Of a DNA stretch of 64,000 nucleotides, positions 40,340-52,732 are shown in pieces. Both the position numbers and the translations under genes were made by a program. The notes under the pieces were generated by a model that saw only the letters and a list, made by a program, of their open reading frames with translations, searched no databases and had not been told where the DNA came from. The stretch covers positions 496,001 through 560,000 of the forward strand of contig CAVWHY010000001.1 of NCBI GenBank assembly GCA_963754955.1. The letters run 5' to 3'. The stretch is from CAVQJU01 sp963754955. GTDB taxonomy: Bacteria > Acidobacteriota > Vicinamibacteria > Vicinamibacterales > CAVVIG01. Numbering within the stretch: the stretch's first letter is position 1; each line of letters starts with the position of its first letter.

Positions 40340-41471
40340 CTCCGGCGTACTCGATCGCGGCGCGCAGCCCCGCCGGCGCCAGACGCGCGCCCCACGATGC
40401 TCCGCCGACGGCAGCCGGCGACGTGACGAGCGACCGCAGCAGGCGGTTGAACCGCCATTTCGACGCGAACTCGGCTCGCCGCCTCGCCGCCAGCCGCTCG
40501 TGCACGCCCTGCCAGCCGTGTTCGAGCACGTCGAGCGCCGCGACGCCGGCGAGCTCGCCGCCGCGCACGGCGAACCGCAGGCCGTCGCCGGTCATCGGAT
40601 CGATGAACCCGGCGGCGTCGCCGGCCAGCAGCAGCCCGTCGACGTGTACGGAGTCGTCGACGTCGACCGCCAGCGGCCCGAGCACGACGGGTGTGCCGGT
40701 CAGCCGCGCGCCGGCAAAACGGTCGCGCAACAGGGGGTCGCGCGCCAGCTCCGCGAGCACGGCTCGCCTTCGGGTCGCCGAATCGCCCGATCGCCGGGCC
40801 GCCACGGCCTCACGACGCACACGTTCGTCAGGCCGCCGGGCACGGGCGCGATGCCGATGTAGCGGCCAGCGCGCACGTGCATTTCGCCGAGGTCGCGAGG
40901 CGGTCCGGCCACGGCGGTGTTCTCGACGTATCCGCCCATCGCCCATCGCCGCGGCCGCGCGGGATGTCGCGCCATGCCCAGCGCCGAATGCCAGCGTCGA
41001 GCGCCGGCCGTCTGCCGCAATCGTCACGCGCGCGCGAACCTCGCCGTCGAACGGCCGCCCGCTGACCCGCGCGCCTGCGACGCGGCTTCCGTCCATAATC
41101 GCGCCGCGCACGGTGCACGCCGGCTCGAATTGCGCGCCGGCTGCGAGCGCGTCCTGCAACAGCATCCAGTCCAGGTGACGGCGCAGCAACGCGCGCCCGG
41201 AGACGCCGTCCGGGTACCGTCCCTCGATGACGACGCCGCGCGCGCCCGTCACGCGCATGCCGACCACGGGCAGGCCGCACCCGTCGATCGCCGCGGCCAT
41301 GTTCAGCCGCCGCAGCAACCCGAGCGTGCCGGGATTGACCGTATCGCCGCAGAGCTTGTCGCGCGGGAACAGGCTGCGGTCCACGATGCGCACGCGTGCG
41401 CCCGCACGCGCCAGCACCGTGGCGGCCACCGAACCGGCCGGACCTGCTCCGACGATCAGGACATCGAGCAT
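40323..41471 (-). CDS. FAD-dependent oxidoreductase, geranylgeranyl-reductase-like (paired frame breaks)
   Basis: 382 residues. The N-terminal Rossmann motif is DVLIVGAGPAGSVAATVLAR, followed by DRSLFPRDKLCGDTVNPGTL, typical of the geranylgeranyl reductase / PHBH-like group, and the second FAD motif GLLLAGDAAGFIDPMTGDGL. The middle (about 40740-41010) is in another frame, where RYIGIAPVPGGLTNVCVV fits the family. It is next to a ketosynthase and two ICMT-type methyltransferases, an arrangement suggestive of a small lipid or quinone-like product. Its start codon sits inside an AAATGACT array. Confidence 0.82.
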   Translation of the reverse strand: MLDVLIVGAGPAGSVAATVLARAGARVRIVDRSLFPRDKLCGDTVNPGTLGLLRRLNMAAAIDGCGLPVVGMRVTGARGVVIEGRYPDGVSGRALLRRHLDWMLLQDALAAGAQFEPACTVRGAIMDGSRVAGARVSGRPFDGEVRARVTIAADGRRSTLAFGAGHGATSRAAAAMGDGRIRREHRRGRTASRPRRNARARWPLHRHRARARRPDERVRREAVAARRSGDSATRRRAVLAELARDPLLRDRFAGARLTGTPVVLGPLAVDVDDSVHVDGLLLAGDAAGFIDPMTGDGLRFAVRGGELAGVAALDVLEHGWQGVHERLAARRRAEFASKWRFNRLLRSLVTSPAAVGGASWGARLAPAGLRAAIEYAGDVGYA

Positions 41472-41580
41472 TTAGTCATTTAGTCATTTAGATCATCTGG
41501 TCATTGCTGATCCATTTTGAAATCTGGCGATTTCAAAACGATGACCAGATCACCAGATGACCAGATGGCTGCCAAGTTCA
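41463..41580. repeat. Inverted word array, TAGTCATT / GGTCAT type
   Basis: Left arm CATTTAGTCATTTAGTCATT, TAGATCATCTGGTCATTG; centre TTTTGAAATC...GATTTCAAAA; right arm CGATGACCAGATCACCAGATGACCAGATGG. The central GAAATC/GATTTC and outer arms pair. The first repeat copy contains the CAT (start codon complement) of the FAD oxidoreductase gene. Related in word to 3209-3308. Confidence 0.8.
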
Positions 41581-41584
41581 TCGT

Positions 41585-42863
41585 TCACCGCGCCGCTCCT
41601 ATCACCAGGGCGCTGTTCTTCGACCCGAAGCCCAGGCAGTTGCACAGCGCGGCCTCGGCGCGCGCCTCGCGCCCGGTGTTCGGGACGAAGTCGAGGTCGC
41701 ACGCCGGATCGGGATCGTGCTGGTTGATCGTCGGCGGGAAATAGCCCCGCGCCAGCGCCAGCGCCGCCGTCACGACGCCGGCCGATCCGCTCGCCCCCTG
41801 CGGGTGCCCGATCATCGATTTCACCGACGAGCCCGCGAGCCGCTCGGCATGGCCGCCGAACACTTCGCGGACGCACCGCGCCTCGACGGCGTCGTTGAGC
41901 ATCGTCGATGTGCCGTGATAGCTGACGTACCCGATCTCCTCGGGCGGACGCCCCGAACGCTCGACCGCCAGGCCGATCGCCCGCACGATCTCGCGACCGT
42001 CGGGCGCCATCTGGACACGGTGGTACGCGTCGCAGGTCGAGCCGTAGCCGTCGATCGATGCGTAGATGCGCGCGCCCCGCGCCCGCGCGCGATCCTCGCG
42101 CTCGAGCACGACCATCCACGCGCCTTCGCCCAGCACGAAGCCGTCCCGCCCGCGATCGAACGGCCGCGAGGCGCTGCCCGGCTCGCCGTTGTACGCCATC
42201 GAGACCACCTTCATCCGCGAGAAGCCGAAGATCATCCCCGGCGTGACGCACGCGTCGGTGCCGCCCGAGAGCAGGACGTCGGCTTCGCCGGTCCGGATCT
42301 GCGCGGCCGCGTACCCGATCGCATCGGTCGAGCTGGTGCAGCCGCACGACAGCACGTGGCTCACGCCGCGCAGGCGCAGCGAGATCGAAATCTCGCTCGA
42401 CACCATGCCGACAATCGACACGGGGATCGCGTACGGCGTCACCTTCCGCTCACGCTCGGCGAAAAAGTCGGCATACTGCCGCTCGCCGACGTCGATCCCC
42501 CCGCCGCCGCTGCCGACGATGACGCCCGGCGCCGGGTTCGCCGATGCGCAGGCCCGCGTCGCTCCAGGCTTCGCGCGCGGCGATGACGCCGATCAGCGCG
42601 GCTCGCGAATACCGCTTGGGATCGGCCCGGTAGTCCGGATCCCAGATGTCCTCGCCCTCGAACGCCGGCACATCGTCGATCGTGACGCCGCTTGCCGGCG
42701 CCGCGACCTGGCAGCCGAACGCCGACGCATCGAACTCGGTGATCGCGCGGGTGCCGCTGCAGCCGCGCCGAACGTGGTCCCAGAAACGCTCGCGGCCCAC
42801 GCCAAACGGCGAGACGACGCCGATGCCGCTGATGACGACGCGTGGCTGGCCCGAGTGACGCAT
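41585..42863 (-). CDS. Beta-ketoacyl-ACP synthase, FabF-like (one frame break)
   Basis: About 425 residues. Thiolase-fold enzyme that joins acyl and malonyl units. N-terminal RVVISGIGVVSPFGVGRERF; nucleophile Cys in SCGCTSSTDAIGYAA; the two histidines in VSYHGTSTMLNDAVEARC and KSMIGHPQGASGSAGVV. All three catalytic residues are present. The frame breaks near 42540. It is encoded apart from a fatty-acid operon and next to an oxidoreductase and methyltransferases, so a specialised role in a secondary lipid pathway is likely. Confidence 0.88.
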
Positions 42864-42877
42864 GGCAGGTCCTACAA

Positions 42878-42945
42878 TACTAAGGTTCAAGGTTCAGGTC
42901 GGTTCAGGGTTCACGGTCAGGGTTCGATCACGGTTCGGAGAACAC
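42878..42945. repeat. Direct word array, GGTTCAGG type
   Basis: Tandem degenerate copies of GGTTCA (AAGGTTCAAGGTTCAGGTC, GGTTCAGGGTTCACGG, TCAGGGTTCGATCACGGTTC) fill the gap between divergent ketosynthase and methyltransferase genes. Only one arm is visible. Any promoter for these two genes must lie within it. Confidence 0.6.
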
Positions 42946-42949
42946 GCGC

Positions 42950-43627
42950 ATGGTCGAAGGCCTGGTGCGATGGGCGGGCGGTGCGGTGTTCGTCGTCGCC
43001 CTGCTCGTCTGCGCCGGCTCGTTCGTCGTCAGTCTGGAGCACGTCCCGCGCCATTTGACGCCGCGGCAATCGCGATCGACGCCGTACTGTTCTCGGCCTT
43101 CGCGGCGCACCACAGCGTGTTCGCGCGCGACCCGGTGAAACGCTGGCTGACGCGAATCGGTTCCCGAACGTCTGCTGCGGTCGGTCTACGTCTGGCTCGC
43201 GAGCCTGCTGCTGATCGGGGTGTGCGCGGCGTGGCGACCCGTCGGCGGCGAGATCTACCACGTCCGCGGCTGGCCGGCGATGGCGCTTGCAGCGGTCCAG
43301 ATTGGCGGGGCTGCTGATCATCGCGAGCGCCGTCCGCGCAATCGACGCGCTCGAGCTTGCCGGCATTCGTTCCCATGCTGCGACGAGTCGCTGCAATTTC
43401 ACGGCCCGTACCGCTGGGTGCGCCATCCGCTCTACCTCGGCTGGCTGCTGGCGACCTTCGGCCCCGCTCACATGACCGGCGATCGCCTGGTATTCGCAGG
43501 AATCTCGTTGTTCTACCTGGTGATCGCCGTGCCGTTCGAAGAACGATCGCTCATCGGCAGCTTCGGGGAGCCATACGTGCGATACCGCGAGCTCGTCCGC
43601 TGGCGGATCGTGCCTTACGTGTATTGA
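42950..43627 (+). CDS. ICMT/NnrU-type membrane methyltransferase, copy 2 (frame breaks)
   Basis: About 220 residues, with hydrophobic helices (LVRWAGGAVFVVALLVCAGS; AIAIDAVLFSAFAAHHSVFA; YVWLASLLLIGVCAAWRP) and the AdoMet signature FHGPYRWVRHPLYLGWLLAT, then EERSLIGSFGEPYVRYRELV. This is the methanethiol/isoprenylcysteine-type methyltransferase fold. Breaks near 43060, 43165, 43310 and 43390. Divergent from the ketosynthase gene, and the second such enzyme in this locus. Confidence 0.72.
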
Positions 43628-43639
43628 AAGGGGGGTTAC

Positions 43640-43940
43640 AGCGGACAGGGACTCGGGTTCGGGTGTGGGGGCTGGGGGCTTGGGACTTGGGACGAAGTGC
43701 TGGGGCTAGGGGCTGGGAGTACGTCGCGCGTGTGACGATCGACGCTGCGGCGCAATCGATCGGCGACGTCGCGTTGATCGACCTCGTGCAGTGCTTCAAT
43801 GAGCGACCCCATTGTGTCGCATGCCGCTGGCAGGCCTGAAGGCCTGCACTACGACCGCCATCTGCCGACCGACCGCGGACTGCGGACTGGCGACTGCGGA
43901 CTGCCGACCGCCGACTGCTGACTGCTGACTGATCACCGGC
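43640..43940. repeat. 330-base spacer: G-rich word array, REP palindrome and CGACTG array
   Basis: The spacer before lon holds three repeat blocks. At 43650-43720 a G-rich array (GGGACTCGGGTTCGGG, GGGGCTGGGGGCTTGGGACT, TGGGGCTAGGGGCTGGG). At 43830-43847 the palindrome GCAGGCCTGAAGGCCTGC followed by ACTAC. At 43860-43935 a C-rich array (CTGCCGACCGACCGCGGACT, GGCGACTGCGGACTGCCGAC, ACTGCTGACTGCTGACTG). No gene is evident in it. Confidence 0.75.
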
Positions 43941-43975
43941 AATCGCCTGCGGGGTAATTGAGTAAACTCGAACGA

Positions 43976-46357
<2,382 letters not shown>

Positions 46358-46361
46358 CGAG

Positions 46362-47072
46362 GTGCGCCGTCCTGTCGTGCTGCTGCACGCCGTTGCATTC
46401 ATGTGTCTCGCCGCGGCGACGGCGGGACCGCGCGCGCAGACGACGGACGCCGGCGCGCCGGCGGCGTCGGCACCATCAGCGGCCACGTCAAGCTGACCGC
46501 GCGCGTCCGCGCGCCGCTGCCGTCGAACGTCTACCCGTCGAGAACGATCGGCAAGCACGACGCCCCCACCATCCCCGAAATCCGCAACGTCGTCGTCTAC
46601 CTGAAGGATCCGGGGTTCCGCGGCGCGCTGCGCACGACGAAGTCGGAGCTGCGTCAGGAGGACGAGACGTTCATCCCGCACGTGCTCGCGATCACGCGTG
46701 GATCGACGGTCGAATTTCCCAACGGCGATCCGTTCTTCCACAACGTGTTCTCGCTGTCCTCGACGGCGACGTTCAACCTCGGCCGCTACCCGCGCGGCGA
46801 GACGCGCGGCCAGCGTTTCAACAAGCCGGGCCTGGTGAAGGTGTTCTGCGACATCCACTCGCACATGAGCGCCTCGATCCTCGTCCTCGATCATCCGTAT
46901 TTCACGATTCCCGCGGTCGACGGCGCGTTCGAGCTGCCCAACATCCCCGCCGGCCGGTACACGCTCGTCGGCTGGCACGAACGCGTCGGCGAACGGACGC
47001 TGACCGTGCGCGTCGAGGCGGGCCAGACAGCCACGGTCGAACCTGACCGTGCCGGTCGAGGACCAGCCGTGA
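46362..47072 (+). CDS. Secreted cupredoxin-like (plastocyanin-type) protein (frame breaks)
   Basis: GTG start; VRRPVVLLHAVAFMCLAAAT is a signal peptide. The mature part has a cupredoxin fold: VVYLKDPGFRGALRT, then FIPHVLAITRGSTVEFPNGD followed by FFHNVFSLS, and VKVFCDIHSHMSASILVLD, giving the His, Cys, His and Met residues that bind type 1 copper. A carboxypeptidase-regulatory-like end follows (ELPNIPAGRYTLVGWHERVG). About 235 residues. Breaks near 46470 and 47040. The stop overlaps the start of the HD-GYP gene. May carry electrons or copper in the periplasm (inference). Confidence 0.75.
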
Positions 47073-48760
47073 GCGGCCGCCGCGGCCGCCGCGCCTGCTC
47101 GTCAAGACGCTCGCGGTCACCTTCGCGACGGTGGCGGTGCTGCTCGATCGGTCGTCTTCGTCCTCGTGACGGCGAGCGTTCGCGATCAGGTCCGGCAGTC
47201 GGTTTCGACGAACCTCGAGGCCGGCCAGCGGGTGTTCGCGGCGATCGAAGCCCGGCGGCAGCGCGAGCTCAGCGAGCAGGTCGGCCGCGCTGGCCGAAAG
47301 CCCGCGGCTGAAGGCCGCCGTGGACACGTACGCGGCCGAGTCGCGGATCGAACGCCGATCCGGCAGTCCGCGAGCAGTGGCTGACCACGATCGCGCGGCA
47401 GCTCGAGGAAGTGGCGGCGCGCATCGACTCGGACGCCATCGTGCTCACCGACGTGCGCCACCGGACGCTGGCGGCCGCCGGCCGGCTGGCGGCCCTCTGG
47501 CCGCGCGACCGCGAGGTCGTCATCGCCGGCGCCGAGGGCGATCGCGTGGACGGCGTGGCGCGCGTGGACGGCACCGTGTTCCGCATCGTGTCGGTGCCGT
47601 TCGATCTGGACGGCGTGCGAATCGGCACGCTCTACCTGGCGACCGGCGCTGGATCGCCGGTACGCCGACGATCTCGCAGCGCTGGCCGGCGCGCAGACCG
47701 CGATCGTGAGCGACGGCCAGGTCGTGACCAGCACGCTGTCGCCCGCGTCGGCCCGCGCGTTCGAGTCCGCGCTGGCCACGGCGCCGCCGGCTGGCGGGAT
47801 CATCACGCTCGACGGCGAGTCGCACGCGTTCCGCCGCCTGGTGAACGTGAACAACGCCAGCGTTCTACGCGCTGACGTCGATCGACGAGTCCTCGCGCGC
47901 CGCGACGCGAACCGCCGTGCAGCGCCTGTCGCTCATCGCCGGCGGCGCGACGCTGCTGGCGCTCGCGGCGAGCTTCTGGCTCGCGCGGATGATCACCGAG
48001 CCGATCGGGCAGCTGTCGACGTCGCTGAAGCGGATGGCCGCGTCCCGCGATGCGGCGGACCTGCCGGCGCCGAGCGGGTCGAGCCTCGAGATCGACGAGC
48101 TGACCGACACGTTCAACGCGCTCATCACGTCGGTCACGGCCGCCGAAGATCAGACGCAGGGCGCCTACACGGGCGCGATTCGCGCGCTGGCGATGGCGCT
48201 CGACGCGCGCGATCCGTACACGGCCGGACACTCCGAGCGCGTCAGCGTGCTGTCGGTCGCGATCGGCCGATCGCTGCGCCTGCGCGACGAGGAAATCGAA
48301 GTGATCCGGCTCGGCGCGCTGCTGCACGACATCGGCAAGATCGGCGTGCCCGACGCGGTGCTGCTCAAGCCCACCGCCCTGACGCCTGCCGAGTTCGACA
48401 TCATCAAGCAGCATCCGGGCGCGGGCGCGCGGATTCTCCAGTCGGTGCCGTTCCTCGCGCCGCACATCCCGATCGTCGAGCTGCATCACGAGCGGCCGGA
48501 CGGACGCGGCTACCCGCACGGACTGCGCGGCGACGAGATCCCCATCGCCGCGCACATCGTGCACGTGGCCGACGCCTACGACGCCATGACGACGCGCGCG
48601 CGCCTACCGCGGCGCGCGGCATCCGACGGCGGCGCTGCAGGAGCTCTGGCACTTCGCGGGCACGGCGTTCCACGCCGAAGCCGTCGGCGCCCTCGCGACG
48701 GTGCTGCCAGGCGTCATCTCGGACACCGGAGAAGTGGTGCTCGAGCGCATGCATGCGTAG
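47069..48760 (+). CDS. Membrane sensor with HAMP and HD-GYP domains (frame breaks)
   Basis: GTG start overlapping the cupredoxin stop. A first membrane helix, a periplasmic sensor region of about 200 residues (SVSTNLEAGQRVFAAIEARR), a second helix (LIAGGATLLALAASFWLARM), a HAMP segment (ITEPIGQLSTSLKRMAASRD), and a C-terminal HD-GYP phosphodiesterase with LLHDIGKIGVPDAVLLKP and ELHHERPDGRGYPHGL. Expected to hydrolyse cyclic di-GMP or a related dinucleotide in response to an outside signal. Breaks near 47130, 47290, 47355, 47655, 47870 and 48600. It overlaps the next gene by 8 bases. Confidence 0.82.
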
Positions 48761-49862
48761 CCTCCGCGCCGGGCTGCTGCTCGGCGGCCTCGTTGCCGGC
48801 GTCGCCGCGTCGCGCCGTCCCCGTCGCCGCGCAGACGCCGTACGAGCGGTTCAGCCTCGACACGACGGTCGGCCCTCGATCTGTTCAGGGGCGACAACGT
48901 GTCCGATCGCCCGCAGATCATCGTCGACGTCATCGGCACGGTGCAGCTGGGCGACCGGTGGCAGATCTACGTGCGACCGTGGTTCCGTCTGCCGCGACCG
49001 TCGCCGCCCACCGCGCCGCCGCCGGAATGGGACACGCAGCTCTACCAGGCCAGCGTGCGGTACGAGCGCGCCGGACCGATCTCGACGCGCGTGGATGCCG
49101 GCTACATGGCCTCGCCTGTCGGCCTCGGCCTGTTCGACGCCAACCCGAGCGTCAACCCCACGATCGCGGGGCACACGAGCTACTTCACGCCGATGCTGCC
49201 CTTCGACGCGGGCGGCCCGCGCGGGCCTGCCGTCGCCTCCACGTATCCGCTCGGCGCGGTGCTCACGCTGTCGGCCGCCCGGTGGGATGCGCGCGCCGCG
49301 ATCGTGAACTCCGCGCCGGTGCGCAGCTGGATCGTCGGCGCCGCGACCAACCCCGTCTCGACGCCCGTCTTCGAAGCCGGCGCCGGCATCACGCCGACCA
49401 CCGGGCTTCGCCTCGGCGTGTCGTTCGCCCACGGCGCGTTTCTGAAGGACGAGGAACTGAACGCCGAACGCCGTGCGCGGCGATCGCACCGTGACCTCGA
49501 TCGGGTTCGAGGGCGACTACGCGGTGCGGTACACGAAGATGACCGGCGAGTTCATTCACGACAGCTTCGTGATCCCCGGGCTGGACGCTCCCGCCTACGC
49601 GTGGTTCATCCAGGCCACGCAAACGCTCAGCCCGCGCTGGGCGATCGGCGGCCGCCACGAAGGCACGGACGCCCCGGTCGCCGGCACCGGCGCGATCTTC
49701 CGCACGCAGCCGCGCCTGCTCGCCAACGAGGTTACCGCCCGGTACCGCATCACGCGCGAATTCACCCTCAAAGCCAGCTACTACGCCCGCCAGCCGTACG
49801 GACGATCGACCTGGGATCAGCAGGGAGGCATTCAGATCGTCTGGCAAAAACGTTGGTGGTGA
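48753..49862 (+). CDS. Outer-membrane porin-like beta-barrel (frame breaks)
   Basis: Signal peptide MRSLRAGLLLGGLVAGVAAS, then about 350 residues of beta strands: WQIYVRPWFRLPRPSPPTAP, QASVRYERAGPISTRVDAGY, LRLGVSFAHGAFLKDEELN, VTARYRITREFTLKASYYAR, ending GGIQIVWQKRWW with an aromatic terminus. Breaks near 48810, 48875 and 49475. It starts inside the end of the HD-GYP gene, so the sensor and the barrel are translated together. Substrate unknown. Confidence 0.72.
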
Positions 49863-50080
49863 GAATCTGCAAAGGACTGGTTGAAAAAGGCTCCAAAGGG
49901 CGCTTCGGCAAACCCTCCAAAGGACTTGGAGCGAACGCTCAACGGGCCCTTTGCGGCTGCAAGCGTCCAGCCCCTTTGCGACCGTGACCCCATCAGTCCT
50001 TTGAAGCCGTGACCGCCAGTGTCCTTTGAAGCCGTGACCCCCGTGTCCTTTGCAACCGTGACCCACTGAAGCCGTGACGA
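49863..50080. repeat. Inverted word array, AAAGGACT / CCTTTGAAGCCGTGACC type
   Basis: Left arm has AAAGGACTGG, CCAAAGGGCG, CCAAAGGACTTGG. The right arm has the reverse complement word expanded to about 19 bases: CCTTTGCGACCGTGACCCC, CCTTTGAAGCCGTGACCG, CCTTTGAAGCCGTGACCCC and CCTTTGCAACCGTGACCC. The last partial copy, TGAAGCCGTGACG, contains the GTG start codon of the glycosyltransferase gene. Confidence 0.8.
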
Positions 50081-51130
50081 TCGTCTTCTATATTTCCGGC
50101 CACGGCTTCGGTCACGCGTCTCGCAGCATCGAGCTGCTGAACGGAGCTGGCTGCACGGCGGCCCGACGCGCGGCTCATCGTCCGCACAACGGTGCCGTCG
50201 TGGCTGTTTCGGGCGTCGGCGCCCGCACACGTGGAGGTGAGGCCGGTCGAAACCGACACCGGCGTCGTGCAGATCGACAGCCTGAATGTCGACGAGCACG
50301 AGACCGCGCGGCGCGCGGCAGGGTTCTATAGAACGTTCGATCGCCGTGTGGACGAGGAGGCGGCCTTCCTGGCGGCCGAACATGCGGCGATCGTCCTCGG
50401 CGACATCCCGCCTCTCGCGTTCGCAGCGGCGGCTCGAGCCGGCGTGCCATCGGTCGCGATCGGAAACTTCACCTGGGATTGGATCTATCGCGGGTACGAC
50501 GCCTTCGCCGCGTCCGGAAACGACGCGGCCGGCGTGATCGACGTGGTCCGCGACGCGTATGCCACGGCCACTCGCGCCCTGCGGCTGCCGCTCCACGGCG
50601 GGTTCGAGGCGATGGCGGCGGTGACCTCCGACATCCCGTTCATCGCGCGACGGTCCACGCGCGATGCGGCGGAAACGCGCGAACGCCTCGGCATCCCCGG
50701 CGATCGGCCGTTCGTGCTGGCCTGCTTCAGCGGCGCGGATGTTGACTTGCCGTATGGACACCTCGCTGACGTCGAACACCTGACGGTGCTGGCGCCGGAG
50801 CGCGAAGCGCCGGTCGGGTTGAAGTATCCGGATCTGGTGGCGGCTGCTGACGTGGTCGTGAGCAAGCCCGGCTACGGCATCGTCTCGGAGTGCATCGCCA
50901 ACGGGACGCCGCTGCTCTACACCTCACGCGGACGATTCCCCGAATATGACGTGTTCGTCGCCGGGATGCCGCGCGTGTTGCGCTGCCGCTACGTCGATCG
51001 ATCGGATTTGCTGGCGGGCCGGTGGGGCGACGCGGTCCGCGCGCTGCTCGCGCAGCCGCCGGCGCCCGAAACCGCGCACGTTGACGGGGCTCGGGTCGCC
51101 GCGGAAGAAATTGTCGGTCTTATTGCTTGA
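50074..51130 (+). CDS. Glycosyltransferase-like protein (GT-B type; one frame break)
   Basis: About 350 residues. The N-terminal TIVFYISGHGFGHASRSIEL is the glycine-rich donor-side loop seen in UDP-sugar glycosyltransferases and in the N-terminal half of arabinokinase-type proteins. The C-terminal half has LKYPDLVAAADVVVSKPGYG and SECIANGTPLLYTSRGRFPE, the acceptor/donor cleft. The frame breaks near 50145. GTG start within the preceding repeat. Acceptor unknown. Its stop overlaps the convergent methyltransferase gene by 11 bases. Confidence 0.75.
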
Positions 51131-51822
51131 TGCAGGTGATCAGCGACCAGAGGCGCAGCAGGTTCACCTTCTCGATCGACACGGGGCGAAGGTTGGCCTG
51201 CGCGATGAAGCGCCGGCAGGTCGAGATCCGACTTGAAACCGATGTGCACGGTGAAGGGTGAGATCGCCCGTTCGATGGCAGCCAGCAGCCTGTTCGGGCT
51301 GCGGAAATGGTTCAGGACGATGACCCGTCCGCCGGGACGACAGACGCGCTGCATTTCGCGGACGACGGCGACAGGGTCGGGAACGACGCTGATGACATAC
51401 GGCGCGTAGACGATGTCGAAGGTGTCGTCGGGGAACTTGAGGTCGGCGGCGTCCATCTCGATCAGACGCATGTTGCGGATGCCCTTGCGGGCCATCCGGT
51501 CGCGCGCCTTTTCGAGCATGGATCCCGAGAAATCGATGCCGGTCACCGAGCACGAGCGCGGGTAGAGCGCGGCGTTGATACCGGTGCCGACGCCCACTTC
51601 GAGGACGCGATCGCGGGGGCCAATAGCCATGCGCTGGATCGCCTGCACGCGTCCGGGGTGCAGGGTCGGTCCAAAAAATGCGTCGTAGGCCCACGCGATG
51701 TTCTCGTAGACCCGTTCGACGAAGTCGTTTTCGACGACCGCTACCGACAACGCGCGGGAGGCGGCGTCCGACCCGATGAACTCCTCCCGCGGTTGCGAAG
51801 ACGGCGGCTCAAAGATGGCCAT
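51120..51822 (-). CDS. Class I SAM-dependent methyltransferase, phospholipid N-methyltransferase-like (one frame break)
   Basis: About 233 residues. AdoMet motif I is RVLEVGVGTGINAALYP, then GIDFSGSMLEKARDR, the acidic AADLKFPDDTFDIVYAPYV, and GGRVIVLNHFRSPNRLLAAI. The pattern fits PmtA/UbiE-type enzymes that methylate phosphatidylethanolamine or quinones. A break near 51213 restores the end NLRPVSIEKVNLLRLWSL...IKQ. The substrate is not certain. Confidence 0.8.
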
Positions 51823-51888
51823 CAGTGCCTTCGGAACTATACATGGGAAGGGTCCGCGAGTCCATGTCAGAACGTCAGATACGCGATT

Positions 51889-52584
51889 TCAGGTATCGAG
51901 GCGTTCGCAGCGCAGAGTTTCGTCGTTGATGAGCAGATACGATTTCGTCACCATGTCGAGGCCGATCGACCGGACGCCCTGCCGCGCTGAATCGGTGAAT
52001 TCATGATGGTGGCCGAACAGGTGCAGCCGCGGCCGCATGGTGGTGAGAATTTCGTTCAACACGGTCTTTCCCGCGTCGATGTGCCGGCCCGCCGGATAGA
52101 ACGGCCGGGGCGCCTCGTGGGTCAGGAAGACGTCGATCCCCGTGAGCGCCTTGCAGGCCAGCACTTCGTCCTTCACGAAATGCCGGCGTTTGTCGTCACG
52201 CCGCTTGCCCAGCTTCACGAACGCGGTCGTCGTCTTGTGTCCTCGCGACGGCGGCAGCGCCGAGGCCGGCGCGTTGTACCAGCTCGGGGCGAACGTGCCT
52301 CCGAGCGCCGCCACGCGCCAGTTGCCCACCTGATGGAGCGCGCCGTTGCGCAGGTAGTGCAGCGTCGGCGCGGGCGAACGGCCGGCTGCCGCTTCGGCGA
52401 CGACGTCGAAGTCCTCATTGTTGCCCTTGATCCAGTAGAGGGGCGCGACCGGCGTGAAGTACTCGCCGTCGTTGCTGGCGACGTCGCCCACCTGCAGCCA
52501 GAACGGCACGTCGGGGTGCCGGCGCATGATCTCCTGAACGGTGTCGAACTCGCCGTGGATGTCGCCGAGCGCCCCGATCATCAT
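51889..52584 (-). CDS. Metallophosphoesterase
   Basis: 231 residues, intact frame. Calcineurin-like metal motifs in order: GALGDIHGEF, VGDVASNDGEYF, IKGNNEDF (in place of GNHE), LTHEAP and LFGHHHEF. It therefore should bind two metals. I chose the ATG at 52584; upstream in-frame sequence reads into the GC-rich word array. Substrate unknown (nucleotide, phosphoprotein or lipid head group). Confidence 0.85.
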   Translation of the reverse strand: MMIGALGDIHGEFDTVQEIMRRHPDVPFWLQVGDVASNDGEYFTPVAPLYWIKGNNEDFDVVAEAAAGRSPAPTLHYLRNGALHQVGNWRVAALGGTFAPSWYNAPASALPPSRGHKTTTAFVKLGKRRDDKRRHFVKDEVLACKALTGIDVFLTHEAPRPFYPAGRHIDAGKTVLNEILTTMRPRLHLFGHHHEFTDSARQGVRSIGLDMVTKSYLLINDETLRCERLDT

Positions 52585-52594
52585 GATCGTGGTG

Positions 52595-52732
52595 GGCTGG
52601 CGGGCCAGGCGGGACGGGCAGATCGAACTGCGATGGCGGGCAAGACGGGCGGGGCGGGCAGGCCGGAGCCGGTCTGACGAAGCGATCATCGTTTTCGCCT
52701 GTCCTGCCAGTCTCGCCCTGCCCTGCCTGCCT
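52595..52732. repeat. Inverted word array, GGCGGGC type
   Basis: Left arm GGGCTGGCGGGCCAGGCGGG, GATGGCGGGCAAGACGGGC, GGGGCGGGCAGGCC; right arm CCTGTCCTGCCAGTCTCGCC, CTGCCCTGCCTGCC. The arms are reverse complementary in word content and occupy exactly the space between the nuoI stop and the phosphoesterase start. Confidence 0.7.
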
